A stretch of 64,000 bases of DNA. It comes from Salvator merianae (Eukaryota > Chordata > Lepidosauria > Squamata > Teiidae). The notes under the pieces were generated by a model. The model was not told the DNA's origin and ran no database searches. It saw only the letters and a program-made list of their open reading frames with translations. The stretch covers positions 42,390,522 to 42,454,521 of the forward strand of contig QVOM02000025.1 of assembly GCA_003586115.2 (NCBI GenBank), in the 5' to 3' direction. The position numbers and the translations under genes were made by a program. Positions 34,621-45,250 of this stretch are shown piece after piece (within the stretch, counting starts at the first letter, position 1; each line of letters begins with the position of its first letter).

Positions 34621-34726
34621 AAATATTTAAAGAAGATCCCAAAATATTTAAATAAATATTTAAAGAAGATCCCAAAATATTTAAATAAATATTTAAAGAG
34701 GATCCCAAATATTTAAAGAGGATCCC
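34621..34726. repeat. Minisatellite: 20-bp core, two units with 13-bp spacer
   Basis: A 20-bp core, aaatatttaaagargatccc, occurs four times (34,621-34,640; 34,654-34,673; 34,687-34,706; 34,707-34,726). The first two are each followed by the same 13-bp spacer (aaaatatttaaat), giving a 33-bp period that then shortens to 20 bp. The a-to-g change in the core marks the last two units. Confidence 0.9.
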
Positions 34727-34739
34727 TGTACTGATGCCA

Positions 34740-35107
34740 GGCCTGACAAAGAAGAGAAATATGGTACACAAGGTATGTTTGCAAAATGCTTTTATCTTTC
34801 AGGGGTGGAAGGGGTTGGAATGCAAAAGTCATTATCATCCCCAGAAGATACTAATAATGGCTAAAAGTCTGGCATTCCCAGACAATTTTTCCATTTTACA
34901 GTTGATTAGGATGCCTGTGCGTAAGTAATTTCTAAGAAAAGCACTACTTTAACAATGTGTAACATTGATAAGATTAATTCTTAGTCACCTTGCTAGTGTA
35001 TTATGTTATATACTGAAGGAGGAGTGTGGTTTTTTTCTGACCTCTGTAGGGTTACACATAGATTCTAGACTAATAAAGATGAATAGATTCAGCTAATTGA
35101 TTGTGCT
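34740..35107. other. Intergenic stretch, nothing recognised
   Basis: Unassigned sequence with no coding or repeat signature. Confidence 0.45.
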
Positions 35108-35205
35108 GTGATTAATAGATTGAGCTGTGGATCTGGAAACCTCTGATTCAAAACTGATATCGGCCTTGGGCTTACAAGAAGGCCTTGGGCAAGCTACTCT
35201 TTGCA
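35108..35205 (+). repeat. Squamate tRNA-related SINE fragment
   Basis: The blocks 'gattgagctgtggatctgg', 'aaacctctgattcaaaac' and 'ggccttgggcaagctactct' resemble the SINE head and its 'ccttgggccagtcactct' block. It is divergent. Confidence 0.5.
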
Positions 35206-35599
35206 CTCTTCAACCCTTGCAGATTGGTGATAGAGGCGCTGATTGGAAGTTTCCCTTTGGTCTACCCAAAGTGCGTTTTGATCAGACCAAAATGTGGTTC
35301 GGGGAGATCAAAGGGAGACATGCACCACATTCATAGAAGTGTTTCATGGGCCATAGCCACAGACAGGATAGTTCTGGGAATTATAACTAATGAAGCAGTT
35401 CTATGAATAAGTTGTGAATATTACACCTAGATCATGCCACTAAATGAAACACTTCAAATACCTTCTTTGTGAGAAGTGCTTGATTATGAGTTTCTTGGCA
35501 CACCCTCCCATCACATTTGTCTGTTCCTCTCAAATCAGACCATACCACCACACAAAAAAGTGCAAGCCCCAAGGAGATTGCTTCCTCATTTCTCTCATT

Positions 35600-36014
35600 G
35601 GGCCAGTTCACACTTTCCACCTTAGAATGGGCTAATTAGACCATTCTAAGGTGGAACAGACCTCATCATGCAGACACCGTCTGCACCATGGGGCCTAAAA
35701 ATCTACCTGAAACGGGCTACTGGCGTTCACATGTGCGAACGCCGGTAGCCTTGCTTGATCCTCGCCATGGCAGTGTCTAGCAAGCGTCCGGCCACTGCCA
35801 TGGCGACCAGCAGAAGTACAGCATGCATGCGCAAGCATGCACAATGGGCAATGGGCCACTGGGCGTACCCCATCATTTGGGTCCAACTGGGCCCGCGACG
35901 CCCCATCGGGCCTGCAATGCTGGATGGGGCTGTGCTGCAGGCTTGCGTCAAGTGCAGACGCACTTGCCTAGCAAGCATGCTTGATGCTTGCTAGGCCAAA
36001 GTGCAAACAGGCCC
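35600..36014. mobile_element. GGGCC-ended MITE, GC-rich, 3-bp TSD ATT
   Basis: Left end gggccagttcacactttcc, right end reverse-complemented gggcctgtttgcactttgg. Both flanks are att (35,597-35,599 and 36,015-36,017). Inner segments are themselves inverted: 'ccaccttagaatgg' against 'ccattctaaggtgg' at the left, and 'ctagcaagcatgc' against 'gcatgcttgctag' type repeats at the right. CpGs are retained (gcgaacgccgg, gggcccgcgacgcc), unlike the flanks, which suggests a fairly recent copy. Confidence 0.85.
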
Positions 36015-36017
36015 ATT

Positions 36018-37386
36018 GTTAGCTTATTTGGAGAAAACATGCAGAACAAAGAGGATGAGAACAACCTGAATGCTTCTAGGACTGAGAAACCCCTATAAGA
36101 GTACATTATAGCTGAGAAGTATAGATATTGGTTGAGTGTAGGAAAGGGTATGCATATGTGCACACCCTTCTAATACATGAAATAATTTTTAGTCCAGTGC
36201 AAAAACCACTCAGGCAGGAATAGGCCCATTAATTTGATTCCTCCCTTCTCCATCACTCTACATGAAGGAGGAGATGATATACAACCCCTGGGGTTGTTTA
36301 TTCCAGCCTACAACTAAAACAACTCTGAAGGCAGTTTTCACACCTCCAAGGTAGCCTATAGGGCATTTGCAAATGGTCTTTGTTGCCTGGAAAGCCCCAG
36401 AGACTATTACAGGACCTACTTTAGATATGGATTTAGCACAATCCCCACATACACACAGGATCTTTAAAACTACTGGTTTGGTTTAACTGGTAATGGGTTG
36501 GAGCTGATCCCAAGGGAATGGATGGGGACACCTACCCAAATCCTACACTGAAGCCAGCTGGGAAATTTAACTGTTCAATTGGGAAATGGGCTAAACAAGG
36601 AAAGTGAGTAACATTCAGGCTAACCAGGTCATGTAAATAAGTTACATTAATTCAACCAGCTATTCATTCTGGGCACCCACATTATCATGTCATCTTGCAG
36701 CTGCTCTCAGCTAAGGCTCTTAAGTGCTGCCTTCCTGCAACAAGTTGACAGGAATAACTTCTGGTACAAAACCAATGTTTAACAGGAAAACCAGACAGAG
36801 TGGAAAATTCAGAGTCAGTGGACCTAGGAAGAGAGGGGGATGCATTATGACAGTATGAATTCCAATTTAACTGCCTGACCTGAGCAGAAGTCCCACTGCT
36901 GCAAATGGCCTCTGGCACCAACTGATCCAGATCCCACGATTCTGGTATGGGTTAATATACAATAAAATGGATGAGAGTTGTGTGGGTGCAGCCTAAAATG
37001 AATAGAGATGTAACTGTGCCAGATGAGCCTTCTGAGACCAGTATGTCAAAGGGTTCTGAAGTGCAAAGAAGAATGTTTATTCTGCTTAAAAGATATTGGC
37101 ACTGAAAAATATATACTATCAGGCACATCTCTTCTGAGCTTGGTTTTTCCATAGTAATATCCTGAAGTGTTTCTGTTCCTGTGCTAGATCTTCCACTCAA
37201 GCAGATCACTTTCTGAATCAAGGAAGTCAAGCATCCAATCCAGCTAAAGAGACTTGCCTGCAGAAGCAAAGTTCCTATGGGTGTTAACTACAAATGAAAA
37301 GAGCCCACCTTTCTACCAGGAACTAGGAATATTTGGGGGGTTCTGAACTTACCAGTGATCCAATACAGTGCTCTCCATAGTCTTTT
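36018..37386. other. Intergenic stretch, no gene recognised
   Basis: No gene or clear repeat. A 105-codon minus frame (36,952-37,269) has no motif. Confidence 0.4.
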
Positions 37387-37389
37387 TCA

Positions 37390-37892
37390 GGGCCTCTTTC
37401 TTTCACATATTTGTGTGGACCAGAGAGGCCCTTTCCCCTGGAAGAACGCTTCATCAGCACTGGACAGAGCATAGACTGGACAAGATGGACCAAAATGGTT
37501 GTCTAGGTCAGGAAACCAGTAGACCTTTTTAAAATGGTCTACTGGTGGTCTAGTGCCACGTAAACTGGACTACAGAGGGGTGTGATCACAGTGCATGCCT
37601 CCATGTTCCAGTTTAGTGGGGACCCATTTCAACAGCACACTGAAGTATGGCATCAAAATGGGTCCCCCAGGATCTTTGAGGATAGGAACTTTTCTTCCTG
37701 GCCATCAGAAATGTCAGAGGCTGGTTCCAAAGATAGAGTGAGCTTCAGAACTGGCATGACAACTGTCCCTGAACAGCTGTTCAAATGTAGACAGCATTGT
37801 TCTGGGACATGTGAACCCATCCAGCTGGTGGACTGCTCCAGTAGGAACAGACTAGCCAGAGAGATCTACTTCAAAGTAAGTGCAGAAACAGC
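37390..37892 (+). mobile_element. GGGCC-group MITE ('aggaacttttcttcctggcc' subfamily)
   Basis: It starts gggcctctttctttcacata and ends near gtaagtgcagaaacagc. The inside carries 'gtggggacccatttca', 'aatgggtcccccaggat', 'aggaacttttcttcctgg' and 'gttctgggacatgtg', in the same order as 57,875-58,446 and 63,059-63,449, and inverted relative to 60,325-60,700. Target duplication not clear. Confidence 0.7.
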
Positions 37893-37909
37893 GTTGATTG
37901 GCTGCTGAG

Positions 37910-39929
37910 CTTGGTATTTATTACTTACCTCTGTCACATTTTTTCTACTCAGTTGCTTGATATAAGGGGCCCATTCCACCTTCGCTATGCCCTTGAGAGT
38001 TCTACATACCTATTACTAACTACATAAAGAGCTACAAATGATCAGAACAATCTGAGTGTGGATGGTCTATGGTCAGTCTTCATTGCATTGTTTTTAATTT
38101 AGCATTAAAAAATTTGCAAACACAAATTTGCAAATACATAAACAATTATAAAAAGAAGTGGTTTAAAAATATCTTAAACAATAAATAATAATAATATTCA
38201 TCATTCTCTGTTCTCCATTTATTCCAAGATAAGAATGTAAGCAATAGATTGGATGATTTTCAGCACTTAAAGATATAAATGTTTATTAAATACATACACT
38301 ATATATGTGTTTGTGTGATAATTTCACTAAACATATTTTAGTTGGTCCACTTTGTGTAAGTACTTACTTAAAAGGGATCATGGACCATCCTTAAGATATG
38401 ATGCATCTTTTGTAGCCAGAATATATGACTGCCAAAAACATGACAGTTTTTATCTTGGGTCTAATGCCCTAATAGCAAATGTATTCTTAAAATAAAGCTT
38501 TCCTCAGAAGTAAACCTTACTGGTCAACTTTAAATTTATTTCAAATATGCTGGCATATGTAAAATCATCGAAAACTATTTTATTTCAGTTTTGTAGATCT
38601 CTTTCTCTTACTCTCTGTTCACTTTTTTTATATTGACTAGGATTTGTGCTAGGTTTTTTTTTTTTTAAGTACACTGTATACTGGCCTCTGCCAGTCTACT
38701 ATGCATTTGAATTTGAATGCTCCATTTGTACCTTCAATCCATTCTACATTCTGCAATATATGAATATTAATCAGAACCTTGTCATGTCTCCAGCAGTCCT
38801 CGCTGAGACCTATTTCTCACCACATTACTAGTTTGCTTACCTGAAAAAGACCAGTTCAGAAGGTTATGCTATGTTTACTTCAAGCAGCAGATGGGCTTGC
38901 TTCTGGACCTGAGCACCAGAAGTTGTAACAGCACTAACAATCTAGTTATTAAGACATCAGAAAAGAAAAAGATTATACTACTAAGATCCCCCCTTCACAA
39001 AGAGAGGGGCAATGAATTAATTTGCATAAAAGGATCCAGCATGCAAATAGACCAGTTTTCAATACACTTTCAGCCAATTTACTGTGACTAGAATCCCATC
39101 TTGCAGTAAGTGAAAAGTCATTCTGTGTAAGCAGAATAATCACCCAATCATTTAAAATCCTGAACCTACACAAATTTCTTCATCTGACCACATGCTTTAT
39201 GTTTTCTGTACATACTCAGAACTTCTTAGGATTGTTTCCAGGGAAAACAGAAGTCTTCCCTCCTGCCCATCAAGCAATCCCTAGCTTTACTTCTGAATAC
39301 CATTATACTGTGTAAAAGTTGTTCATATATAACATCAGCAATAATCCTAACACTTGCTCCTCATTCACATGAGCACATTAAAACAAATCAGTCTGAGAGC
39401 AATATTGACTTACACTAAGGTTGACCAGCTTTGTTCAAAATTGCATCGATTTGAACAAGGAAGGGCTCCCAATGCGAGTCAATGGAGGAAAAGAATCTGC
39501 ACTGAAAGAACCACAGCACAGCTCCTTCAGGGAGTATTTCCCATCGGGACAATATTAGAACACACAAATGATATGCCTGAAAACTCTACCCACAGATGCC
39601 AGCCAAGATGCTTGCATCAATGTTCACCCATACCTAAGACAATGGTTTTTCATTGACTGCAGTGTTGTACACACAGATGCCACCCTGTCCCACATCAAGG
39701 CACAGACCTTCCACAGACTTGGAAAACTGTGATGCCACTTCTCCACCACATCAAAGCAGAAAGCAGGCAAACCACAGCAAACAGACTAATCAACAGAAAG
39801 ACCCACTTCACTCCAACTACACACACACTCCACAGTCAAAGGCACACAAAAGTAATCACAAGTATTCAAAACTCACCAAAAGCTACACCTCATCCAGGCC
39901 AGGGAAATATAGCACCATTATGTCTGCAC
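37910..39929. other. Intergenic stretch, AT-rich, no gene recognised
   Basis: No gene. The interval 38,100-38,340 is strongly AT-rich. A 'cagaagtaaaccttactgg' trace of the common reptile repeat is present near 38,505. Plus-strand frames at 39,354-39,983 (up to 100 codons) are low-complexity and lack motifs. Confidence 0.4.
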
Positions 39930-40305
39930 TATAGTGGGACTGCCACACATATCTGTGGCAACCCCACCATAGCCCCACCATAGCCTATTGCAGGAAAACA
40001 CGACTGTGATGACGTGTTTTCCTGAAAGAGTGCTATAACTTACCATCTGGAGGGAGCTGCCATCCTAGAAGTGCCCACTTGTGGGGCCCAAAAAAGATGA
40101 CCATGCATGCATGGTAGTTGCCATCACACACTTCCAGGTATCTTGTGCTGGTGAAATACCCAAATGTGTACATTACTAAAACACTCACAGAAAGCACAGG
40201 CACCCACACTGTCTAGGCAACAGCAATAATTCTGAAGGGGCTATACTCCGGAATATAATTTGCTAGTGATATATTCAAATGGCATCTGCACCCAGCTCCA
40301 GTCAA
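39930..40305. repeat. Hairpin-bearing repeat family, copy 2
   Basis: It shares 'gagggagctgccatcctag', 'cacacttccaggtatcttg', 'gaaatacccaaatgtgtac' and 'ctaggcaacagcaataattctg' with 31,985-32,505 in the same order. It contains a perfect 12-bp stem, caggaaaacacg (39,991-40,002) with cgtgttttcctg (40,013-40,024), at the place that aligns with the 32,135-32,178 hairpin of copy 1. Confidence 0.55.
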
Positions 40306-41290
40306 AACTCCTGATAAGACACAAATTCACTCTCAGAAGTTGTTTTTTTTCCAGAAATAGCCCTGCTAAGCATCTTTCTCACTACATAAAGGCAAGTGGG
40401 AAAATGGCTGTTGGACCAAGAAGGTCTTAGCATGTTGCAGGGTTCACTTCTGACCTCAGACTTTCAGCAGCAAAACATGCAATAGCAAGTCACGGAATTG
40501 TTTAATAAGAGGTATAGTTGCAATTTGTTAAATGTGTATCAAGGAATCCACACTAAAAGAATTCCCTTTAGACTGTATAAGTAATTTCCATACTTGTTGT
40601 AGAGTACCTTACCTAAGTGGTTGTCTGCGTATTTTGAAATAGTGTTCAACTGTAACATCCCCCAAATTTGCGCAGGCAGTATAACACTATGGATAGAGAA
40701 GTTGCATACTGTACACTAATGGAGGATAGTGAAAAGACTGACACACATTTCCAGCAGAGCATGAGCTGTCAGGGTTGGCAACTAGCTTTTGACTTCACAA
40801 AAACAGTTCTGAGTGTAATATACACTAATATACTGTATAGGAGTATTTATTTATATAACAACGTGAAAGGGGTGCATTCTATCATAAGACTGGGGTGTGG
40901 CCTACTCCTATCCCTGGTACCTAGCAATTAATAACTAATTTAATAACCTACAGAACTGCATCTAGCTTCTTTATCATAATGGACTTTTGTGGAAAGTTGA
41001 TTATTTCGGCCACTGTGTCTATAACAAAAATCTTGATGACAGAATGATTTATGTTTAAGAAACACTTATACGTATTGTACTCAGATGAACATACGTGCCT
41101 GTATCTCTTCTATTGATGCTTACTTTAATTGAATTTGAGTCTCTTTCACAAAGACCAGCTTCATCTGCAGACATTTATTTGTAAGAATCCAAAGCAGGTA
41201 ACCTGCATAGAGAGGGTCAAGTTTGATGAGGCAGTAACACCCTTGAAAGTCAGGATTCGCTAGGACCTCCCAGTGACACATTATGTACTT
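40306..41290. other. Intergenic stretch, no gene recognised
   Basis: Unassigned sequence with no coding or repeat signature beyond an AT-rich patch near 40,810-40,860. Confidence 0.45.
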
Positions 41291-42419
41291 AGAGCACAAG
41301 ATGCGTAAAATAATTTAATCTTCCCATGTCTGGAGCAGGCCCAAACACCAACTATGAAAGTTGTGCATGGCAGGCTCTTTTCACATTTAACTATTGTTCT
41401 TTAAATCCTTTACATGACTAAACTGAATTTCATGTACAGTATAGCCACAATAAATGTAAAGTATTACAATGAGTTTGCCAAAAGCAGCAAAACAAAAAAA
41501 GAGACACAAGCAGAGGAATAACACAGTTGCCTATGTCATAATTCATGTTACTTCTTTTATTAAGTTCTTCCTCTCCCCCCCTCCTTGCACAAAGCACGAG
41601 CTCAGTGAAACAACTGTGCTTCAAATCATTCCACTTCCATTGTAGTTTACAGGTTTTAAGAGTTTAAATCACAAGCCACCTCCGAGCGATCCTTTGTCCA
41701 AATGACTGCAAGTCTCACAGAAAAAAGAGCACTTCTTTTTCTCTTTTGTGCTTTCATGAGCCCCAGTACCTTTTCTATCACTCCCCTTCCCCCCTTCATA
41801 TGTGTGTTTGAAGAGAAATGTGTGCTTTTGTGCAGCAATGAAAGCGGGTACCTCTTAATGACAACTGCAACCCTGGCTTCATAACATAACACTGGGAATG
41901 CTTCAAGAGAAAGCTCCTCACACAGTACCTGCATTTATGTTGGAATAAAAGTGTGAATTCAGAAGTCAGGGCGACTGTGAACCCTGTAGGGGCATCGTGT
42001 AGCAGTTAAAACCAACTATTAGGGGTGACCTAATCTTGCTTGCCCCTTCCCCCTCCTATTATCCATATCAACGAGTTATGATTTTCACGCTGATTCTCTC
42101 AATCTCCCTTTTCTCTCCCCCTTTGAGCTCCACTAAAGTGCTCCCTATTTGGATACCACACTGCATATATAGTTCCAGTCAGTTATTCACTATTTAATTA
42201 AAAAAAAACAAAAAAAAAAACACGTCGCCCTCTAGCTTAATGAACAAAAAAAGACTTTTTAATCTAACAAAAAGTTCCCGTTGAAATTGCCTAATAATAA
42301 TAATGATGATGATGATAATGATGATGTGAGGGTCGAGCCCGCTCCTTCTGCCCCTCCCACAGCAAAAAATAATCCCGCAGAACTGACCTCTGATAATCGT
42401 GTTAACAACACCCTATTTT
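41291..42419. promoter_or_regulatory. Proximal upstream region of ZNF827 (candidate)
   Basis: This is the kilobase directly before the CpG island. I see no repeat family in it, only A-runs near 42,198-42,220 and an ATG-type microsatellite (aatgatgatgatgataatgatgatg) near 42,302-42,326. CpG frequency rises sharply after about 42,330. Low repeat content next to a CpG-island promoter suggests regulatory sequence; no specific factor site is claimed. Confidence 0.35.
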
Positions 42420-42850
42420 ATGTTTACAGTCATCGCGGGTCGTGCAGAGAAGTCCGAACTTTTTCGCCTCCTCTCTCCTTCCCTTCCCGCCCGCTTTTGC
42501 TTTGGAGAGGAGCCCGCCCGGGGCTGCCTCGGCTTGTCCCCCCTTGAACCTTGCTACGAGGAGCGCTCGTAAATTCGGTGTGTTGTAAAGTACAGCCTAG
42601 GAGCCTGGGGGCACCTTCCTCTTTGCTCTCTGCCTTGTGTGCGTGTGTGTGTCTCGTCGTCTCCTCTCGCTCTCCTTCTCGCTCGCTCGCTCTCCCCCCC
42701 TCCAAGCCTGTGTGTGTGAGCTGTGAGCACTGCTGCCGCCGCCGCCGCTGCCCTTTGATCCCTGCATTAGTGTTAGTTAGGGGCTTGGAGACACACAGGG
42801 AGCAGCCATAGACACCGCCGCACTAGCAGCCCTCATTATTGACACCGCAT

Positions 42851-42880
42851 ATGAGCAGCACACTCTCCCTCGCCCATTAG
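42851..42880 (+). other. Possible upstream ORF, 9 codons
   Basis: ATG at 42,851 followed by eight codons and TAG at 42,878. It matters only if transcription starts before it, which the sequence does not show. It is not in a strong initiation context. Confidence 0.3.
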
Positions 42881-43130
42881 ATCCATTTCCATTGAAGAAT
42901 ATTGCGACCGGGGACAAGCCAGGTGCACGACCGGAGGGGGGGGGGAGAGAAAGAGAAGGTGGGGGAGGAAGGGCAAGAAAGAGGGGAGAAATCCCTCTTC
43001 GCCTTGGCTCCAGGAAAAGCAGCTTCTCAACCTCCCCCCCCCTTGCCCAGGAGAAGAAAACCAGCCTCTGCTGGGCAGCCACCCTTTGCCCCTGCTTTGT
43101 GCCTGCCTCTGCCCCTCTTTGGTTTTCTTT

Positions 43131-43168
43131 TTCTATATATATATAAATATATATATAAATATATACAT
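43131..43168. repeat. TA-rich microsatellite within the CpG island
   Basis: A run of tatatataaa-type units lies 46-83 bp before the ZNF827 start codon, an AT island inside GC-rich sequence. It could mimic a TATA box, but if so the 5' UTR would be very short; a microsatellite inside the 5' UTR is the simpler reading. Confidence 0.8.
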
Positions 43169-43195
43169 TGATCTCCCATTAAACCAAGAAGGAGA

Positions 43196-43201
43196 ATGTG
43201 A
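43196..43201 (+). promoter_or_regulatory. Minimal start-stop upstream ORF (ATGTGA)
   Basis: ATG at 43,196 is followed at once by TGA at 43,199-43,201, with A at -3. It ends 12 nt before the main ATG and is in frame with it, so the TGA also closes the reading frame upstream and fixes 43,214 as the start. Start-stop elements are known to stall or delay ribosomes in some mRNAs; that effect here is inference. Confidence 0.6.
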
Positions 43202-43213
43202 AAAGGGGGGAAA

Positions 43214-43259
43214 ATGCCCAGGAGGAAGCAGGAGCAACCCAAGCGCCTCTCTTCTTCAC
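43214..43259 (+). CDS. ZNF827: ZNF827 first coding exon (partial CDS, NuRD-recruiting motif)
   Basis: The exon encodes MPRRKQEQPKRLSSS plus the first base (c) of the next codon, so the intron is phase 1. The donor TTCAC|GTAAGTGC is a strong match to consensus. The start is set by an in-frame TGA 15 nt upstream and by A at -3. ZNF827 in other vertebrates begins MPRRKQEQPKRLPS, as I recall it; here one extra serine codon seems to lie in the CTCTCTTCTTCA stretch. The N-terminal (S/P)RRKQ motif, shared with SALL, FOG and BCL11 proteins, binds the RBBP subunits of NuRD, and in ZNF827 it recruits NuRD to chromatin, including telomeres in ALT cells. The zinc fingers lie in later exons outside the window. 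TSHZ proteins start MPRRKQQAPRR and fit less well. Identity rests on 12 residues, so it is likely, not proven. Confidence 0.75.
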
Positions 43260-43540
43260 GTAAGTGCTCCTTTTTTTTTCTCCCCCTTTCTGCCCCCCCC
43301 GCGATATTTCCCCCCTTCTCTTCCACTCCCCTCTCCGTCCTCTGCCTGCTTCCTTCCCCTCTGCAGCCTCCTCCGTTGTTTTGTGCATTAGTTTAGGGTT
43401 ACAGAGGTGAAACTGACAAAGACACAGCCCGGGTTATTCCTCTTTTAGGTCTGAGCTAAGGCAGCCATGTTGGTGATGAACAGCCTTGTGCCCTTTTAAT
43501 TTTTTTTTCTCCCCCCCCTCCGTGTATGTGAGCGTCCCTC

Positions 43541-43567
43541 CGTGTGTGTGTGTGTGTGTGTGTGTGT
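43541..43567. repeat. GT microsatellite in early intron 1
   Basis: About 13 GT units, with further tgtgtg near 43,632-43,650. It lies inside the CpG island after the exon. Confidence 0.9.
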
Positions 43568-45250
43568 CTGTCTTTCTCTTTCTCCCTTTCTTCGCTCTTC
43601 CCTCTCTCCCCTCCCCTTGTGATTATGCATTTGTGTGTGTGTTGTGTGTGAATAGATTCAAGCTTAGGGGGGAGAAGAAACGAAAGGGGTTTTTTATTAT
43701 TCGTATTGGGGTGGGAGTTGCAATCGGAGGGGAGAGAAAGCGGTCTGCTGCTGGCGCCTTGCGCCGAATCAATCGCGAGGTCCGGCTCCGGCTAAAGGTT
43801 GCGGCTGGGCTCGTCGGCCCCGGAGCCGGGGAGGGAGGCGGGAGGAAGAGGCGAAGGGGAAGAGCGGCGGGGGAGGGCGAGGTAGGGAGCGGCGCGGGTG
43901 GCGGGAGCGGCAGGGAGACACATTTATATACACACACAAACGCTCCCACACGCACACGCCGCCGACTCCGGGCTGCCGCTGAGAAGAAACGATGATGGGG
44001 GGGAGGCAGAGCGTGGCATGAGGTCCCTGCAGAGCGGGGGGGAGGAAGCGGCGGCAGCAAGCGGACTCGAGGCTTCTTCTTCTGGCTGCAATAAAATGAA
44101 GGGTCAGAAGGAGCCAGGGCGAGTCTGAGGCTCCAGCGCCGCCGCTGCCCCAGACCGGAGCAGCAGAGCTCAGGAAGGATTCAAAGTGCCCTCCTCCTCC
44201 TCCTCCTCCAGGCAGTGCAGTGCACCCATTACACCATTGACACGGCAGCTCTCGCCCCCTCTTTCTGGTCTGGTTTATCCGCTTCTCCACCTCCAACCTC
44301 CTTCTCCACGCCACTACAAAATTCTCCCTCCTCCTCCTCTCTCCGCCAATTCTTTGCAGAAGCAGCTAACTTTTTCTTCTGCTTCTCTGGTCTCTTCTCT
44401 GTGAGGAAGAGAAGCGATCGCACGCTCTTTAAAGAAGAGGAAATGATGAAGGGGAGACGGGTGGGGGGGGGAGAGAGACGGCACCGGTAGAACCCCCTCC
44501 CCTCACACGCATTGCCTGTATACAAATAACCGTTTCCAAAAGAATCGTGCAAGCGGCCGCCGGCCTGTTCTCTAAAGCAAGGGGAAGAGGGGGCGGTGGG
44601 TGGCTGGAGGGGTCATTTTTTCCCCTTGCCTCGGGGCCGGGCACGTATGTTCAGGGCATGCCCGCCCCTCCCTGACGGGTGCCCCAGTGTCGGCGGGCTG
44701 AAGTGCTTATGTGTCGAAGCCATGGTCGGTCACCTGAAGTTCACCAGGGAGGGAGGGAGGGAGGGAGCGCAAGGGAGGGAGGAGGGCTAAGGTTGTGGCG
44801 GATGGCGTGTATGTGTGCTTGTGCTTGCCTTGTGATATGTGTGTGTGGTGTGCGTGTGTGAGAGGTCGCCCCTCTCTTGCCGCGCACAGACAAAGAGTTC
44901 CATCGATTACTTCCTTATTCCATAGGTACATACTTAATTTCGATAGTTTATAGAGGGAAGGCTCTTGAAAGTACGCACCTCCCCCTCCCCCTTTACTTCC
45001 CGCCCGCGCCCTCCCATCCTTTTTTCCCCTGTCTCAGTCTTTCCTCCCCCCCTCACCCCTTAGCAGAGCAGAGCAGAGGTGGGTGGGAGAGAAATGGCAC
45101 TTGAGAGCTCACACACATGCACACAACCGTTGCTCCTTTTACTTGCCGCTCCAATACAAGGCAGAAGGGCTTTGACCTTTCCTTGGAGAGTTCTAGCCCC
45201 CCTCCTCTCCACCATGACCCCCCCACACACACACACACCTTGTAGAGGAG

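Larger units (their letters stand above)
42420..44780 (+). promoter_or_regulatory. ZNF827: CpG island promoter of ZNF827
   Basis: The tract is GC-rich with dense CpGs, especially 42,430-42,560, 42,660-42,910, 43,740-44,180 and 44,540-44,700, set in AT-rich flanks. It surrounds the first coding exon and has a CCG run near 42,733-42,750, long C- and G-tracts and no clear TATA box in standard context, which fits a dispersed CpG-island promoter of a developmental regulator. The exact transcription start is not visible. Activity in the opposite direction is possible but cannot be seen. Confidence 0.8.

Noticed and set aside
39354..39983. Overlapping 84-100-codon plus frames
   Set aside because: Low-complexity Thr/His/Lys-rich peptides from CA-rich sequence; no family signature.
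1..42000. Exons of a neighbouring gene such as LSM6
   Set aside because: I looked for short conserved coding blocks with splice signals upstream of the island and saw none.
43214..43259. TSHZ1/2/3 first exon
   Set aside because: TSHZ proteins also start MPRRKQ and have a short first coding exon, but continue QAPRR or QAPKR; the EQPKRL here fits ZNF827 better.
43486..43995. 169-codon plus-strand open frame in the CpG island
   Set aside because: It is made of low-complexity Pro/Ser/Val and Gly/Arg runs from GT repeats and GC-rich sequence, lies just after the exon 1 donor, and has no domain.
43769..44314. 181-codon minus-strand open frame in the CpG island
   Set aside because: GC-rich sequence keeps frames open by chance; the peptide is Arg/Pro/Ser-rich with no motif. 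An antisense transcript is possible but not shown.
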